Assembly (NCBI GenBank): GCA_023388075.1
Contig: JAEWGX010000061.1
Coordinates: 1 to 64,000 of the forward strand
Reading direction: 5' to 3'
Origin: Pseudomonadota bacterium
GTDB lineage: Bacteria > Pseudomonadota > Gammaproteobacteria > Burkholderiales > Burkholderiaceae_E
Length of the DNA stretch: 64,000 nt
Shown one piece after another: positions 50,664 to 59,649 of this stretch (positions are counted from its first letter, which is position 1; each line of letters opens with the position of its first letter). The position numbers and the translations under genes were made by a program. The notes beneath the pieces were generated by a model. It ran no database searches and was not told the DNA's origin. It worked only from the letters and a program-made list of their open reading frames with translations.

Positions 50664-52115
50664 TCAGAACGGATACTGCCGGGGCGTCGTCTGCACGCTG
50701 ATCCAGCGCATCTCCGTGAAGGCGTCGATCCCGGCCTGGCCGCCGAAGCGGCCGTACCCGGACGACTTGACGCCGCCGAAGGGCATCTGGGCCTCGTCGT
50801 GCACGCAGGGTCCGTTGACATGGCAGATGCCGGACTCGATACGGCTCGCCACCTGCCAGGCCCTGGAGCTGTCCTTGCCGAACACGGCGGCCGCGAGGCC
50901 GAACTCGTTGTCGTTGGCGCAGGCCACCGCTTCCTCCACGCCCTTCACCCGCACGATGGCCTTGACCGGCGCGAAGGTCTCCTCGCGGAAGATCCGCATG
51001 GCCGAGGTGACGTGGTCGAGCAGGGTGGCGGGCATCAGGGTATCGGTGGCCTTGCCGCCGCACACCAGCTTCGCGCCCTTGGCGAGCGCATCGTCGATCA
51101 TCTCGTTGCACCGCTCCACGGTCGACATGTCCACCACCGAGCCCAGCACGACCGGGCCCTCGCGGGGATCGCCGAGCGGCAGGCTGCGGGCGCGATCGGC
51201 CAGCTTCGCGACGAACGACTCGGCCACGGCTTCGTCCACGACGATGCGCTCGGCGGACATGCAGATCTGCCCGGAGTTGGCGAAGGCCGAGAAAGTGGCG
51301 GCGGCCACGGCGGCGTCGATGTCCGCATCGTCCAGGACCACGAACGGCGCCTTGCCGCCCAGCTCCAGCACGACCTGCTTCAGGTGCTTCGCACAGGTCC
51401 CGGCGATCAGCCTGCCGACCCTCGTCGACCCGGTGAAGTTCACGCGACGCAGCGCCGGATGAGCCACCATCGCGTCCACCACCGCGCCGGCGTCGGCCGG
51501 GGCGTTGGTGACGAAGTTGACGACCCCGGGAGGCAGCCCCGCCTGCTGCAGGGCCTCGATGATCAGGCCGTGGGTGGCGGGGCACATCTCCGAGCCCTTG
51601 AGCACCACGGTATTGCCGCAGGCGAGCGGCGTCGCGATGGCGCGCACCCCGAGGATCACCGGAGCGTTCCAGGGCGCGATGCCGAGGACCACGCCGGCGG
51701 GCTGGCGCACGGCCATGGCGACGTTGCCCGGCACGTTGGACGGAATCAACTGGCCGTTGATCTGCGTGGTCAAGGCGGCCGCCTCGAGCAGCATGTCGGC
51801 CGCCAGGTGCACGTTGAAGCCGGCCCAGATGCCGGAAGCGCCGGTTTCGCCGGCCATGGCCGCGGCAAAGGCCTCGCCCCTGGATTCCAGGGCCTGCGAG
51901 GCCTTCATCAGGAGCGCGCGCCGCTCGCCAGGGCCCATCGCGGACCAGGCAGGAAAGGCCTTGGCGGCGGCGTCCACGGCCGCCACGGCGTCGTCCACGC
52001 TGGCCGCCGGCGCACGCGTGGCCACCTGGCCATCCAGTGGGTTCCGGCGCTCGAAGGTCGCGCCATTCGAGGCGGCGCGGTGCTCGCCGCCGATCAGCAT
52101 GCGGATATCGTTCAT
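50664..52115 (-). CDS. NAD(P)-dependent aldehyde dehydrogenase
   Basis: This 483-residue ALDH-superfamily enzyme has the cofactor-fold NFTGSTRVGR, the catalytic-Glu motif VVLELGGKAPFVVLDDADID and the catalytic Cys in NSGQICMSAERI. It also has REETFAPVKAIVRV and a C-terminal MPFGGVKSSGYGRFGG. It oxidises an aldehyde to the acid; the motifs resemble the vanillin/salicylaldehyde and succinate-semialdehyde groups but do not fix the substrate. It is upstream of the Bug 3-Bug 2-FAD oxidoreductase genes on the same strand and may be part of the same pathway. Confidence 0.92.
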   Translation of the reverse strand: MNDIRMLIGGEHRAASNGATFERRNPLDGQVATRAPAASVDDAVAAVDAAAKAFPAWSAMGPGERRALLMKASQALESRGEAFAAAMAGETGASGIWAGFNVHLAADMLLEAAALTTQINGQLIPSNVPGNVAMAVRQPAGVVLGIAPWNAPVILGVRAIATPLACGNTVVLKGSEMCPATHGLIIEALQQAGLPPGVVNFVTNAPADAGAVVDAMVAHPALRRVNFTGSTRVGRLIAGTCAKHLKQVVLELGGKAPFVVLDDADIDAAVAAATFSAFANSGQICMSAERIVVDEAVAESFVAKLADRARSLPLGDPREGPVVLGSVVDMSTVERCNEMIDDALAKGAKLVCGGKATDTLMPATLLDHVTSAMRIFREETFAPVKAIVRVKGVEEAVACANDNEFGLAAAVFGKDSSRAWQVASRIESGICHVNGPCVHDEAQMPFGGVKSSGYGRFGGQAGIDAFTEMRWISVQTTPRQYPF

Positions 52116-52262
52116 CTCAGGCCTCCTTTGTTGCGATGGAGCTTGGACCCCAGGACGCGGCTTCGACCCTAACCATACCCCAGGTCCGCCTGCTCCCGCT
52201 CCCGAACCCGCTAGCGCGTCACCGTCCGATGCCGTCCCGCGGGGCAGCAGTCCGGGGAAGCC

Positions 52263-53273
52263 TCACTCGAGGTTCTGCACCTGCTCACGCATCTGCTCGA
52301 TCAGAAGCTTCAGCGCCACCGCGCCGTCGGTCACCTGCACGCCGCTCGCCTTGGATGCGAGCGTGTTGGCCTCCCGGTTGAGCTCCTGGGTGATGAAGTC
52401 CAGCCGCTTGCCGATCGCGCCGCCCTGGTCGACGACGCGCAGCACTTCCCCGAGATGGATGCCGAGTCGATCGAACTCCTCGGAGACGTCGCCGCGCAGG
52501 CCGAGCAGGGCGACCTCCTGGCGGATCCGCGCGAAGGTTTCCTCCGCCGGGATGGCGTTGGTTGCCTGCGGCATCGCCTCCTCCAGGCGGAGCGTGAGCC
52601 GTGCCTGCGCCGCCGCGAGCAGCTCCGGCACCATGGGTTGCAGCTCGCGCACGATCGCCTGCATCTCGGTCACCTGGCGCACGACGGTATCGGCCAGGCG
52701 CGCGCCCTCCCGTTCCCGGCTCGCGACGAACTCCGCGATCGTCCGGTCCAGCGGCGGCGCGAGCGCCTGCCACAACTGCTCCGGCGACGGGTCGCCGTCG
52801 CCATCGCCTGCCGCGCGGTCGGACCCGGGCATGCTCGCCTGCAGGCGCAGGTAGTCCGACACGCCCAGGGGCGCCGCATGGGGGGCGAGGGTGCGGATTC
52901 GCGCCTCGGCCCGTGCCAGCGCGCTGACGAAGGTCTCATCGACGCGGACCGTGCCGAGCTCGTCGGATTCGCGAGGCCGCAGCTGCACCCGCAGCTCCAC
53001 CTTGCCGCGGCTCACCACCGCGGTGATGCGCTCGCGCAGCAGCGGCTCCACCGGGCGAAGCTCGTCCGGCAACCGGAACTGGAGGTCGGTGAAGCGTGAG
53101 TTGACCGAACGCAGCTCGAGCGTGGCGCGCCCGATCGTCGTGTCCTCGGAATGGTGCGCATAGCCGGTCATGCTGCGCACCCGCCGTCCAGCGGCGCCGG
53201 CAACTGGACCGGCGGCCGTTTCCGCGGTGGGTTCGGCAGTGGTTTCGCGGTGCGGCTTATGGTGGGACGGCAT
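52263..53273 (-). CDS. yicC: YicC family endoribonuclease
   Basis: This 336-residue YicC-type protein contains the hallmark RSMTGYA and ELRSVNSRFTDLQFRLPDELR near the N-terminus, and EFDRLGIHLGEVL, KRLDFITQELNREANTLASKA near the C-terminus. YicC proteins are RNases involved in small-RNA turnover. The ATG at 53273 gives a 31-residue Ala/Thr-rich extension. A GTG at 53180, directly before RSMTGYA, is closer to the family norm and avoids crowding the divergent kinase promoter. In relatives gmk follows at once; here an insert separates them. Confidence 0.93.
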   Translation of the reverse strand: MPSHHKPHRETTAEPTAETAAGPVAGAAGRRVRSMTGYAHHSEDTTIGRATLELRSVNSRFTDLQFRLPDELRPVEPLLRERITAVVSRGKVELRVQLRPRESDELGTVRVDETFVSALARAEARIRTLAPHAAPLGVSDYLRLQASMPGSDRAAGDGDGDPSPEQLWQALAPPLDRTIAEFVASREREGARLADTVVRQVTEMQAIVRELQPMVPELLAAAQARLTLRLEEAMPQATNAIPAEETFARIRQEVALLGLRGDVSEEFDRLGIHLGEVLRVVDQGGAIGKRLDFITQELNREANTLASKASGVQVTDGAVALKLLIEQMREQVQNLE

Positions 53274-53295
53274 GCAACCCTTCTACAATCGGCGG

Positions 53296-54321
53296 ATGGC
53301 TACGCAACACAACGCGCCACTGCCGGAGGGGCTGGAGGCAGGCGGCTACCGTATTGTAAGAAAGATCGCGAGCGGCGGATTCTCGATCGTCTACCTCGCG
53401 CACGATGCGGAAGGGCAGCCGGTCGCCATCAAGGAGTACCTGCCGAGCTCGCTGGTCCGGCGGGCGGTGGGGGAGCTGGTGCCCACGGTGAGCGGAGAGA
53501 ACCTGCCCACCTACCGCAACGGCCTCAAGTGCTTTTTCGAGGAAGGCCGCGCGCTGTCCAAGGTCATTCACCCGAACGTGGTGCGGGTGCTCAATTTCTT
53601 CCGCGCGAACGAGACGGTCTACATGGTGATGGCCTACGAAGGCGGCCGGAGCCTGCAGGAGCTGATCGTCCATCACCGCAACCGCCCGGGCAAGGAAGTG
53701 CTGCCGGAGCGCCATATCCGGCGCATCTTCGCGCAGGTGATGAACGGGCTGCGGGAGGTCCACGCCAATCGGCTGCTGCACCTGGACCTGAAGCCGGCCA
53801 ACATCTACCTGAAACGCGACGGTACGCCCATGCTGCTCGACTTCGGGGCCGCGCGCCAGACCCTGACGCAGGACGCGCCCAAGCTCTTCCCGATGTACAC
53901 GCCCGGGTTCGCCGCGCCGGAGCTCTACAAGAAGAATCAGCAGCTGGGCCCGTGGACGGACATCTACGGGCTCGGTGCCAGCATGTACGCCTGCATGCTC
54001 GGGGCGCCGCCGCAGCCCGCGGACCAGCGCGCGGTGCACGACAAGGTGGAAGGCGCGATCCAGCCCGCCGCGGAGCACTATTCCCAGCAGCTGCTGGACC
54101 TGGTGACCTGGTGCATGAAGATCAATCCGCTCGAGCGGCCGCAGAGCGTCTTCTCGCTGCAACGGGCGCTGCGCGAGCCGCCCGCGGCCCCGCGCGTGAA
54201 GCGCGGCTTCTCGCTCTCGCCGATGCGATGGCTCGGCACCGTGCCCTTTCGCAAGCGCCGCAGCGCCGCCGTGGCGGGCGAGAACACCGCCCTGTGGCCG
54301 ACGCAGAAGAGCGAAGCCTGA
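53296..54321 (+). CDS. serine/threonine protein kinase (Hanks type)
   Basis: This is a 341-residue cytoplasmic kinase. It has the Gly-rich loop IASGGFSIVYLAH, the ATP-binding Lys in VAIKEYLP, a catalytic loop reading HLDLKPANIYL (HLD instead of HRD) and the metal DFG in DFGAARQ. The C-terminal 60 residues are basic and have no membrane helix. The start at 53296 matches the domain layout; a TACAAT hexamer at 53284-53289 may be its -10. It is encoded next to a PP2C phosphatase, forming a reversible phosphorylation pair. FHA domains such as that on CpaF are possible readers, though none is proven. Confidence 0.92.
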   Translation: MATQHNAPLPEGLEAGGYRIVRKIASGGFSIVYLAHDAEGQPVAIKEYLPSSLVRRAVGELVPTVSGENLPTYRNGLKCFFEEGRALSKVIHPNVVRVLNFFRANETVYMVMAYEGGRSLQELIVHHRNRPGKEVLPERHIRRIFAQVMNGLREVHANRLLHLDLKPANIYLKRDGTPMLLDFGAARQTLTQDAPKLFPMYTPGFAAPELYKKNQQLGPWTDIYGLGASMYACMLGAPPQPADQRAVHDKVEGAIQPAAEHYSQQLLDLVTWCMKINPLERPQSVFSLQRALREPPAAPRVKRGFSLSPMRWLGTVPFRKRRSAAVAGENTALWPTQKSEA

Positions 54322-54380
54322 GCAACCGATATCCCATCCTGACCAACCCGTAGCGCGCGCCAACCAACCAGCGGGGATCC

Positions 54381-55307
54381 ATGCGTTTCTCGATATTCCA
54401 GGACACCGAGACCGGCGCCCGGGCCAGCAACCAGGACCGGATGGGCTACTGCTTCTCGCGGGAGTCGCTGCTGATGATCGTCGCCGACGGCATGGGCGGG
54501 CACATGCGCGGCGAGGTGGCGGCTCAGCTCTGCATGCAGACGGCCGCTGCGATGTTCCAGCGCGAAGCGACGCCGAAGCTCGCGGATCCGGCGGAGTTCC
54601 TCGACGAGGCCTTTCGAGCCGGCCACCGCGAGCTCCATCGCTATCGCGAGGCGCATGGCCTGCCGGAGTGTCCGCGCACCACCATCGTCGCCTGCGTGGT
54701 GCAGGATGACATGGCCTGGTGGGCCCACGCCGGTGATTCGCGCCTCTACCTCATGCGCGGCGGCGAGGTCGCCACCCGCACCCGGGACCATTCCAAGGTG
54801 GAGAACCTGCTCAACCTCGGCCTCATCACCCAGGCCGAGTCCGAGACCCATCCGGAGCGCAACAAGGTGCTGAACTGCCTGGGCTCGCCGTTCGAGCCCT
54901 CCATCGAGGTCCACTCGCGCCATCCCATCCGTTCCGGCGACGTCATCCTCCTCTGCAGCGACGGCTTCTGGAGTGGCGTCGACGAGACCGGGATGGCCCG
55001 GGAGTTCGAGGAAGGCTCGGTAATGGAGGTGGTGCCGCGCCTGGTGCGGCATGCCGTGCAGCGCAACGGCATGACCGCGGACAACACCACCGCGCTCGCG
55101 CTCAAGTGGGACGCCACGGCCGACCTGGACGACATCCCGACGCTTTCGTCGCTCGGGCTGCCCGACGGCGCGGTCACGACCACCATCGCGATCGGCGCGG
55201 ATCCTGGCGCCGCGCCGACCGCCTCGGACCTCACCGAGGAGGAGATCGAGCGCACCATCGCGGAGATCCAGAACGCGATCCAGCGATCCAATCGGGAGGG
55301 ACGCTGA
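54381..55307 (+). CDS. PP2C-type serine/threonine phosphatase
   Basis: This 308-residue PPM phosphatase has its metal-binding aspartates in NQDRMGY, VADGMGGHMRGE, HAGDSRLYLMRGG and LCSDGFW/DNTTALALKW, in the usual order. It removes phosphate from Ser/Thr and should oppose the kinase encoded 59 bp upstream. The last 60 residues are acidic and partly disordered. The stop shares one base with the rph start. Confidence 0.92.
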   Translation: MRFSIFQDTETGARASNQDRMGYCFSRESLLMIVADGMGGHMRGEVAAQLCMQTAAAMFQREATPKLADPAEFLDEAFRAGHRELHRYREAHGLPECPRTTIVACVVQDDMAWWAHAGDSRLYLMRGGEVATRTRDHSKVENLLNLGLITQAESETHPERNKVLNCLGSPFEPSIEVHSRHPIRSGDVILLCSDGFWSGVDETGMAREFEEGSVMEVVPRLVRHAVQRNGMTADNTTALALKWDATADLDDIPTLSSLGLPDGAVTTTIAIGADPGAAPTASDLTEEEIERTIAEIQNAIQRSNREGR

Positions 55308-56035
55308 TGTCGGCCAATTTCCGGCGTGCCGACGGTCGCGCCTTCGACGAGCTGCGGCCGGTCCGCTTCGAGCGCGGCTTCACCCGCCACGCGGAAGGCT
55401 CGGTCCTGGTTTCCTTCGGCGGTACCCGGGTGCTGTGCACCGCCAGCGTCCTGGACAAGGTGCCACCGTTCCTGAAGGGCAGGGGCGTGGGCTGGGTCAC
55501 CGCGGAGTACGGCATGCTGCCGCGGGCGACACACACCCGCAGCGACCGGGAGGCGGCGCGCGGAAAGCAGGGCGGTCGCACGCTCGAGATCCAGCGGCTG
55601 ATCGGGCGCAGCCTGCGCGCGGTCACCGACATGTCGCTGCTCGGCGAGCGAACCGTGCACCTGGACTGCGACGTAATCCAGGCCGATGGCGGCACTCGCA
55701 CAGCCGCGATCACCGGCGCCTGGGTGGCGCTGCGCGATGCGCTCGACGGGTTGCTCGCTGCCGGCATCCTGCAGCAGCAGCCGTTGCGCGGTTCGGTCGC
55801 CGCGGTGTCGGTGGGGCTCGCGCGCGGTGGCCGCTTGCTCCTCGACCTGGACTACGGCGAGGATTCCACCTGCGATACGGACATGAACGTCGTGATGGCC
55901 GAGGACGGGCTCGTGGAGGTCCAGGGTACGGCCGAGGGGCGCCCCTTCAGCCGCGAGCAGGCGGACGCGATGCTGGATCTCGCCGCGCGTGGCATCGCGC
56001 AACTCGCCGAGCTGCAGCGCCAGGCGATCGGCTGA
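55307..56035 (+). CDS. rph: ribonuclease PH
   Basis: This 242-residue phosphorolytic 3'-5' exoribonuclease trims tRNA 3' ends. It begins with RADGRAFDELRPVRFERGFTRHAEGSVLV and contains GWVTAEYGMLPRATH, the basic loop GRTLEIQRLIGRSLRAV and the active-site DGGTRTAAITGAW. Standard length and intact motifs. A GGGAGGG site lies before the ATG, which overlaps the phosphatase stop (TGATG). Confidence 0.96.
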   Translation: MSANFRRADGRAFDELRPVRFERGFTRHAEGSVLVSFGGTRVLCTASVLDKVPPFLKGRGVGWVTAEYGMLPRATHTRSDREAARGKQGGRTLEIQRLIGRSLRAVTDMSLLGERTVHLDCDVIQADGGTRTAAITGAWVALRDALDGLLAAGILQQQPLRGSVAAVSVGLARGGRLLLDLDYGEDSTCDTDMNVVMAEDGLVEVQGTAEGRPFSREQADAMLDLAARGIAQLAELQRQAIG

Positions 56036-56044
56036 GGCGACCGG

Positions 56045-56680
56045 GTGGTGCAGGACGCAGGCGGCCGCTGGGTGCTCGCAAGCGGCAATCCGGGCAAGGC
56101 GCGCGAGTTCGAGGCGCTGTTGGACCCGATCGGCGTATCGATCGTCCTTCAGTCCACGCTCGGCATCCCGGAGGCGGAGGAGCCGTTCCCGACGTTCGTC
56201 GAGAACGCGCTCGCCAAGGCCCGGCACGCGGCGCGGGCCTCCGGCCTGCCCGCCATCGCCGACGATTCCGGCATCTGCGTGCCGGCCCTGGGCGGCGCGC
56301 CAGGCGTGCTTTCGGCGCGCTATGCCGCAGCGGATCCCGCGCAGGCGGCCGCGCGACTGCAGCGGGAGGCGCAGGACGGCGCCAACAATCGTCGCCTCCT
56401 GGAGGCGACCGCCGGGCTCGCACAGCCGGTGGCCTGCTTCTATTGCTGCGTGGTCGTGCTGCTGCGACACGCCGAGGATCCGCGCCCGCTGATCGCCGAA
56501 GGCACCTGGCCGGGCGTGCTGGTGCGGGAGCCGCGCGGGACGAACGGCTTCGGCTACGACCCGTACTTCCTGCCGGACGGATCGTTGCTGACCGCCGCCG
56601 AGATGTCGCCCGAGGACAAGAACCGGGTGAGTCATCGCGGCCGGGCGCTCGCGGCGCTGCTCGCGCAAGTCGGGCCATGA
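56045..56680 (+). CDS. rdgB: RdgB/HAM1 non-canonical purine NTP pyrophosphatase
   Basis: This is a 211-residue enzyme that removes dITP, XTP and ITP from the nucleotide pool. Motifs are VLASGNPGKAREFEALL, ADDSGICVPALGGAPGVLSARYA and GTNGFGYDPYF, with a C-terminal KNRVSHRGRAL. It begins with GTG 9 bp after rph and ends in an ATGA overlap with hemW. Confidence 0.95.
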   Translation: MVQDAGGRWVLASGNPGKAREFEALLDPIGVSIVLQSTLGIPEAEEPFPTFVENALAKARHAARASGLPAIADDSGICVPALGGAPGVLSARYAAADPAQAAARLQREAQDGANNRRLLEATAGLAQPVACFYCCVVVLLRHAEDPRPLIAEGTWPGVLVREPRGTNGFGYDPYFLPDGSLLTAAEMSPEDKNRVSHRGRALAALLAQVGP

Positions 56681-57909
56681 GCCTCGTCGTCCGGCTCGAT
56701 CGCGCGGCGCGCCTCGACGCGCTGCCGCCGCTTTCGGTCTACGTGCACCTGCCGTGGTGCGTGCGCAAGTGCCCGTACTGCGACTTCAACTCGCACGAGT
56801 CCCCCGCGGGTGGCGTGGACGAGGCAGGTTATCTCGCCGCCCTGGAGGCCGACCTCGAGGCGAGCCTGCCGCTGGTCTGGGGCCGTACCGTCCAGACGAT
56901 CTTCATCGGGGGCGGCACCCCCAGCCTCTTCTCGCCCGAGGGAATCGACCGCCTGCTCGCCAGCCTGCGCGCGCGACTGCCGGTGGCCGCCGGCGCCGAG
57001 GTGACCATGGAAGCCAATCCCGGCACCTTCGAGCGCGAACGCTTCGGAGGCTATCGCGACGCCGGGATCAACCGCCTGTCGCTCGGAATCCAGAGCTTCG
57101 ACGACGCGCGCCTTGCCGCCCTTGGCCGGATACACGATGGCGACCAGGCCAGGGCCGCCGCGCAGGCCGCGGCCGAGCTCTTTCCCACCTTCAACCTGGA
57201 TCTCATGTACGCGCTGCCCGGACAGGATTTGGCCGGCGTGCGGGCGGACCTGGACGCGGCGCTTGCCTACTCGCCGCCGCACCTGTCCTGCTATCACCTG
57301 ACACTCGAGCCCAACACGCTGTTCGCCCGGTTCCCGCCGGCGTTGCCGGACGACGATGCGGCGGCGGCGATGCAGGACGAGGTGGAGGAGCGGCTCGGCG
57401 CGGCCGGCTACGAGCACTACGAGGTGTCGGCGTTCGCCCGGCCTGGCCACCGCGCGCGCCACAACCTCAACTACTGGACCTTCGGCGACTACCTGGGCAT
57501 CGGCGCCGGGGCGCACGGCAAGCTCTCGTTTCACGACCGCATCGTGCGCTACGCCCGGTTCCGGCATCCGCGTCGCTACGTGCAGGCGGCGATGGCCGGC
57601 AACGCCGTCGAGGTGGAGCGCCGGCTGACGCCCCGGGAGCTGCCGTTCGAGTTCATGCTGAACGCATTGCGGCTGACCGAAGGCGTGCCGAGCGACCTGC
57701 TGGCGCGACACGCCGGCATTTCGCTGGCCGCGGTCGCTGGCCGGGGCGGTCCGCTCGAACGAGCCGTGGCGCGCGGGCTCCTGTCCGACGACCCGACGCG
57801 CCTGGTCGCCACGCCGCTGGGCCAGCGCTTCCTCAATGACCTCCAGGCCATGTTCCTGCCGGACGGGTCGCCGGAAGAACGGGACTCCCGGTCCGGCGCG
57901 CCGGCATGA
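56677..57909 (+). CDS. hemW: radical SAM heme chaperone HemW
   Basis: This 410-residue radical SAM protein has the cluster motif CVRKCPYCDF (CxxxCxxC with the following CDF), IFIGGGTPSLF and GINRLSLGIQSF. The C-terminal HemW region reads RHNLNYWTFGDYLGIGAGAHGK. HemW carries haem to respiratory enzymes; the extra Cys of HemN needed for coproporphyrinogen oxidation is not seen in the motif. It is coupled to rdgB by ATGA. Confidence 0.94.
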   Translation: MSLVVRLDRAARLDALPPLSVYVHLPWCVRKCPYCDFNSHESPAGGVDEAGYLAALEADLEASLPLVWGRTVQTIFIGGGTPSLFSPEGIDRLLASLRARLPVAAGAEVTMEANPGTFERERFGGYRDAGINRLSLGIQSFDDARLAALGRIHDGDQARAAAQAAAELFPTFNLDLMYALPGQDLAGVRADLDAALAYSPPHLSCYHLTLEPNTLFARFPPALPDDDAAAAMQDEVEERLGAAGYEHYEVSAFARPGHRARHNLNYWTFGDYLGIGAGAHGKLSFHDRIVRYARFRHPRRYVQAAMAGNAVEVERRLTPRELPFEFMLNALRLTEGVPSDLLARHAGISLAAVAGRGGPLERAVARGLLSDDPTRLVATPLGQRFLNDLQAMFLPDGSPEERDSRSGAPA

Positions 57910-57946
57910 GTGTCCCCGACGCACCAGTACGAGGCAATTGCCGCAT

Positions 57947-57963
57947 GGCACCGCTCTGGTGCA
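57947..57963. promoter_or_regulatory. NtrC binding site 1 of glnA
   Basis: GGCACC-N5-GGTGCA matches the NtrC palindrome TGCACC-N5-GGTGCA at 11 of 12 positions. It lies about 74 bp upstream of the sigma-54 promoter, centre-to-centre 23 bp from site 2, a normal enhancer layout for a phosphorylated NtrC oligomer. Confidence 0.8.
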
Positions 57964-57969
57964 GAATGA

Positions 57970-57986
57970 TGCACCGATCTGGCGCA
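57970..57986. promoter_or_regulatory. NtrC binding site 2 of glnA
   Basis: TGCACC-N5-GGCGCA matches the NtrC consensus at 11 of 12 positions. With site 1 it forms a two-turn tandem enhancer upstream of glnA. Confidence 0.8.
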
Positions 57987-58036
57987 GCGCTCGCCCCGGG
58001 ACCGACCACCGCAACCCATTTCAATGCACGAGTCGA

Positions 58037-58052
58037 TGGCATGGTTCGTGCA
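58037..58052 (+). promoter_or_regulatory. sigma-54 promoter of glnA
   Basis: TGGCATG-N4-GTGCA has the invariant GG and GC with 10 bp between them, as in TGGCAYG-N4-TTGCA. It lies about 33 bp before the glnA start, downstream of two NtrC sites. Expression should rise under nitrogen limitation through NtrB/NtrC, encoded in the same gene group. Confidence 0.78.
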
Positions 58053-58084
58053 TTTGCCTGAACAAACCCACAGGAGAGCGCCGA

Positions 58085-59497
58085 ATGGCAACTGCCAAGG
58101 ACGTCATGAAGAAGATCACGGACAACGAAGTGAAGTTCGTGGATTTGCGGTTCACCGATACGAAGGGCAAGGAGCAGCACGTCACTGTGCCGATCTCCCA
58201 CTTCAACGAGGACAAGTTCGCCGACGGCCACGCCTTCGACGGCTCCTCGGTCGCCGGCTGGAAGGGCATCCAGGCCTCCGACATGCTGCTGATGCCCGAT
58301 CCCTCGACGGCGGTCATGGATCCGTTCCGGGAGGAGGCCACGCTGCTGCTCTCCTGCGACGTGGTGGATCCGGGCGACGGCAAGGGCTACGATCGCGACC
58401 CGCGGTCGATCGCGCGCCGCGCCGAGGCCTACCTCAAGTCGAGCGGAATCGGCGACACCGCCTACTTCGGCCCGGAGCCCGAGTTCTTCATCTTCGACTC
58501 GGTCACCTGGCACGTCGACATGTCGGGCTGCTCCGTCACGATCGATTCCGAGGAAGCCTCCTGGTCCACCAACAAGCGTTATGAAGGCGGCAACAGCGGG
58601 CATCGTCCTGCGGTGAAGGGGGGGTACTTCCCGGTTCCGCCGGTCGATTCGCTTCAGGACATCCGTTCCGAGATGTGCCTGATCCTCGAGCAGATGGGCG
58701 TGCCGGTCGAGGTGCACCATCACGAGGTGGCCGGCGCCGGCCAGTGCGAGATCGGCACCAAGTTCGCGCCGCTGGTGCAGCGCGCGGACTGGCTGCAACT
58801 GCTGAAGTACGTGGTGCACAACGTGGCGGCGAGCTACGGCAAGACCGCCACCTTCATGCCGAAGCCGATCGTGGGCGACAACGGCTCGGGCATGCACGTG
58901 CACCAGTCGGTCTGGAAGGACGGGAACAATCTCTTCGCCGGCGACAAGTACGCCGGCCTGTCGGACTTCGCCCTCCACTACATCGGCGGCATCATCAAGC
59001 ACGCGCGGGCGCTGAACGCGATTACCAATCCCTCCACCAACTCCTACCGGCGGCTGGTACCCCACTTCGAGGCGCCGGTGAAGCTCGCCTATTCCGCGCG
59101 CAACCGCTCGGCGTCGATCCGCATCCCGTATGTGGCGAGCGCGAAGGGGCGCCGCATCGAGGCTCGCTTCCCGGATCCGGTGGCCAATCCGTACCTCGCG
59201 TTCTCCGCCATGCTGATGGCCGGCCTCGACGGCGTGCAGAACAAGATCCATCCCGGCGACCCGGCGGACAAGAACCTGTACGACCTGCCGCCGGAGGAGG
59301 ACGCGCAGATTCCGACCGTGTGCGCCTCGCTCGACCAGGCGCTCGAGTCCCTCGACCGTGACCGCGAGTTCCTGACCCGCGGGGGCGTCTTCACGAACGA
59401 CATGATCGATGCCTACATCGCGCTGAAGATGGAGGACGTGCAGCGCATCCGCATGACGGCGCACCCGGCCGAGTTCGACATGTACTACTCCTGCTAG
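58085..59497 (+). CDS. glnA: type I glutamine synthetase
   Basis: This 470-residue enzyme makes glutamine from glutamate, ammonia and ATP as a dodecamer. It has GHAFDGSSVAGWKGI near the N-terminus, the metal and glutamate-binding YFGPEPEFFIFD, GSGMHVHQS, NPSTNSYRRLVP and RIPYVASAKGRRIEARFPDP. The adenylylation Tyr is in KNLYDLPPEE, so activity should be covalently controlled by GlnE. The ATG at 58085 follows an AGGAG site. Transcription is from the NtrC/sigma-54 promoter just upstream. Confidence 0.98.
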   Translation: MATAKDVMKKITDNEVKFVDLRFTDTKGKEQHVTVPISHFNEDKFADGHAFDGSSVAGWKGIQASDMLLMPDPSTAVMDPFREEATLLLSCDVVDPGDGKGYDRDPRSIARRAEAYLKSSGIGDTAYFGPEPEFFIFDSVTWHVDMSGCSVTIDSEEASWSTNKRYEGGNSGHRPAVKGGYFPVPPVDSLQDIRSEMCLILEQMGVPVEVHHHEVAGAGQCEIGTKFAPLVQRADWLQLLKYVVHNVAASYGKTATFMPKPIVGDNGSGMHVHQSVWKDGNNLFAGDKYAGLSDFALHYIGGIIKHARALNAITNPSTNSYRRLVPHFEAPVKLAYSARNRSASIRIPYVASAKGRRIEARFPDPVANPYLAFSAMLMAGLDGVQNKIHPGDPADKNLYDLPPEEDAQIPTVCASLDQALESLDRDREFLTRGGVFTNDMIDAYIALKMEDVQRIRMTAHPAEFDMYYSC

Positions 59498-59577
59498 GGC
59501 GGGCGGCCCGGGCCGGCCGACCGGGGGATGCCGCCATTGGTCGCGCGAGCGTTGTCGTCCGACCGATGGCTGGCGGT

Positions 59578-59599
59578 GGGGCGCCTTTCGGGGCGCCCC
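59578..59599 (+). terminator. strong GC hairpin after glnA
   Basis: GGGGCGCC and GGCGCCCC form a perfect 8-bp stem with a 6-base loop, 80 bp after the glnA stop and 50 bp before the DUF4124 gene. There is no T-run, so it may only partly stop transcription, limiting read-through from glnA into ntrBC. Confidence 0.5.
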
Positions 59600-59649
59600 C
59601 CATGCCTTAAACTGGCGCATCCCGAGGCAAGCCTGAGGGCGCTCGAAAG

